Shown here: one piece after another, positions 13,220 to 14,257 of the stretch
How positions within the stretch are numbered: position 1 is the first letter of the stretch
How the letters are laid out: the number at the start of each line of letters is the position of its first letter
Origin: Flavobacteriaceae bacterium
GTDB taxonomy: Bacteria > Bacteroidota > Bacteroidia > Flavobacteriales > Flavobacteriaceae
DNA: 14,257 nt
Direction of reading: 5' to 3'
NCBI GenBank assembly: GCA_030613745.1
Contig: JAUWLK010000043.1
Location: 1 to 14,257, forward strand
Program-made: the position numbers and the translations under genes
The notes under the pieces: generated by a model
Told to the model about the DNA's origin: nothing
Database searches by the model: none
The model's input: the letters and a program-made list of their open reading frames with translations, nothing else

Positions 13220-14173
13220 ATGAGTTTATTTAAAAGAATTTTCTCCAAAGAAAAAAAAGAAACTTTAGATAAAGGTTTAGAGAAATCTAAAACTTCATTT
13301 TTAAATAAATTATCTAAAGCTGTAGCCGGTAAATCAAAAGTTGATGATGAGGTTTTAGATAATTTAGAAGAAGTTTTAGTTTCTTCAGATGTAGGTGTAG
13401 AAACAACTTTAAAAATAATTGACAGCATAGAAAGTAGGGTAGCCAAAGATAAATATTTCGGAACGGATGAGCTTAATAAAATATTAAGAGAAGAAATAGC
13501 TGCTTTATTGGCTTTAACAAATGTAGGTAACGAAACTGATTTTGATATTCCTAAAGACAAAAAACCATATGTAATTATGGTAGTAGGTGTGAATGGAGTA
13601 GGGAAAACTACAACCATAGGTAAATTAGCTTTTCAATTTAAAAAGCAAGGTTTGAAAGTTGTACTTGGAGCTGCAGATACTTTTCGTGCAGCTGCTATTG
13701 AACAATTACAAATTTGGGCAGATAGGGTTGATGTACCTATGGTAAGACAAGATATGGGTAGTGATCCTGCCTCTGTTGCCTTTGACACCTTGCAATCTGC
13801 TATTCGTCAAGATGCTGATGTGGTTATTATTGATACTGCCGGACGTTTGCATAACAAAGTGAATTTGATGAATGAACTAACAAAAATTAAACGAGTTATG
13901 CAAAAAGTTACTCCTGATAAACCTGATGAAGTTCTTTTAGTTTTAGATGGTTCTACTGGTCAAAATGCCTTTGAACAAGCTAAACAATTTACAAAAGCTA
14001 CTGAAGTTACAGCATTGGCAATTACCAAATTAGATGGTACAGCTAAAGGAGGTGTAGTAATAGGCATTTCTGATCAATTTCAAATTCCGGTTAAATATAT
14101 TGGAGTAGGTGAAGGTATTGATGATTTACAAGTTTTTAATAAATTTGAGTTTGTAGATTCTTTTTTTAATTAG
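13220..14173 (+). CDS. ftsY: Signal recognition particle receptor FtsY
   Basis: SRP-type GTPase that docks Ffh-ribosome complexes at the membrane for co-translational insertion. 317 residues: a short basic N-terminus (MSLFKRIFSKEKKE) with a membrane-targeting amphipathic helix, the N domain to about 112, then the G domain with P-loop GVNGVGKTT (123-131), DTFRAAA (153-159), DTAGR (205-209), TKLD (269-272) and GVGE (295-298). The C-terminus ends in the usual DDLQVF...FVDSFF helix. The long acidic A domain of E. coli FtsY is absent, as is common outside the enterics. The ATG at 13220 follows its own promoter. All GTPase motifs are intact. Confidence 0.98.
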   Translation: MSLFKRIFSKEKKETLDKGLEKSKTSFLNKLSKAVAGKSKVDDEVLDNLEEVLVSSDVGVETTLKIIDSIESRVAKDKYFGTDELNKILREEIAALLALTNVGNETDFDIPKDKKPYVIMVVGVNGVGKTTTIGKLAFQFKKQGLKVVLGAADTFRAAAIEQLQIWADRVDVPMVRQDMGSDPASVAFDTLQSAIRQDADVVIIDTAGRLHNKVNLMNELTKIKRVMQKVTPDKPDEVLLVLDGSTGQNAFEQAKQFTKATEVTALAITKLDGTAKGGVVIGISDQFQIPVKYIGVGEGIDDLQVFNKFEFVDSFFN

Positions 14174-14214
14174 AAAAAATTAAGAAGAAAGTAGTAAAGA
14201 GCAAGAAGAAATAT

Positions 14215-14257
14215 ATGAGTAATAATAGAAGTTTTAAGAATTTAATTTTATGGCAAA
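14215..14257 (+). CDS. Four-helix-bundle protein (23S rRNA intervening-sequence protein type), 5' end only
   Basis: Cut by the right edge after 14 codons: MSNNRSFKNLILWQ. 'FKNLILWQK' is the N-terminal signature of the four-helix-bundle family (TIGR02436/S23), here with the last K beyond the edge. These small all-helical proteins were first found in intervening sequences of 23S rRNA genes but are mostly stand-alone and scattered in Bacteroidota; their role is unclear. The ATG at 14215 follows a purine-rich tract (14182-14210, AAGAAGAAA-like), 41 nt after the ftsY stop. Only the first residues are visible, so this rests on a short but characteristic match. Confidence 0.65.
   Translation, partial: MSNNRSFKNLILWQ

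Noticed and set aside
13213..13617. 134-codon open frame on the minus strand inside ftsY
   Set aside because: Ser/Leu-rich antisense shadow of the FtsY N domain, with no promoter or family match.

Overview
The base composition (strongly AT-rich), A-rich leaders with few Shine-Dalgarno sequences, TAnnTTTG-type -7 promoter boxes and the gene families present point to a member of the phylum Bacteroidota, most likely a marine-type Flavobacteriaceae. I cannot name the genus. No rRNA, tRNA, CRISPR array, transposase or phage gene was seen, and no gene-free stretch exceeds 300 bases (the longest, 3609-3822, is described).

Layout. At the left edge is the C-terminal half of menD (menaquinone synthesis), then a small DUF2853 gene. 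A bidirectional terminator separates this gene from a convergent, secreted papain-like (C1) peptidase. Divergent from the peptidase is a TetR-type regulator whose promoter contains a perfect palindrome; it overlaps by 4 nt with a small membrane-anchored protein of unknown role. Next comes a SulP anion transporter plus beta-carbonic anhydrase pair, probably a bicarbonate uptake/pH module, followed by an AI-2E/PerM-type membrane protein. On the minus strand lies a secreted esterase-fold protein that has lost its catalytic Ser and His. The plus strand then carries menB, an FAH-family hydrolase, a CYTH-domain protein and cinA.

The right end is a translation/secretion block: rpmB (bL28), rpmG (bL33), a 50-residue DUF4295 protein, two tandem terminators, and ftsY. 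The window closes in the first 14 codons of a four-helix-bundle (23S rRNA intervening-sequence type) protein.

How it fits together. menD and menB belong to the same pathway but are about 8 kb apart, with the peptidase, regulator, bicarbonate module and pseudo-esterase between them. MenB carries the Asp of the bicarbonate-independent class. The rpmB-rpmG-DUF4295 operon has a well-matched promoter whose -33 element sits in the last codons of cinA. I see no clearly new multi-gene system. The most interesting items are the catalytically dead esterase, the palindrome inside the tetR promoter with its overlapping membrane gene, the large insert in the SulP transporter, the apparently leaderless cinA, and the hairpin before the DUF4295 gene.
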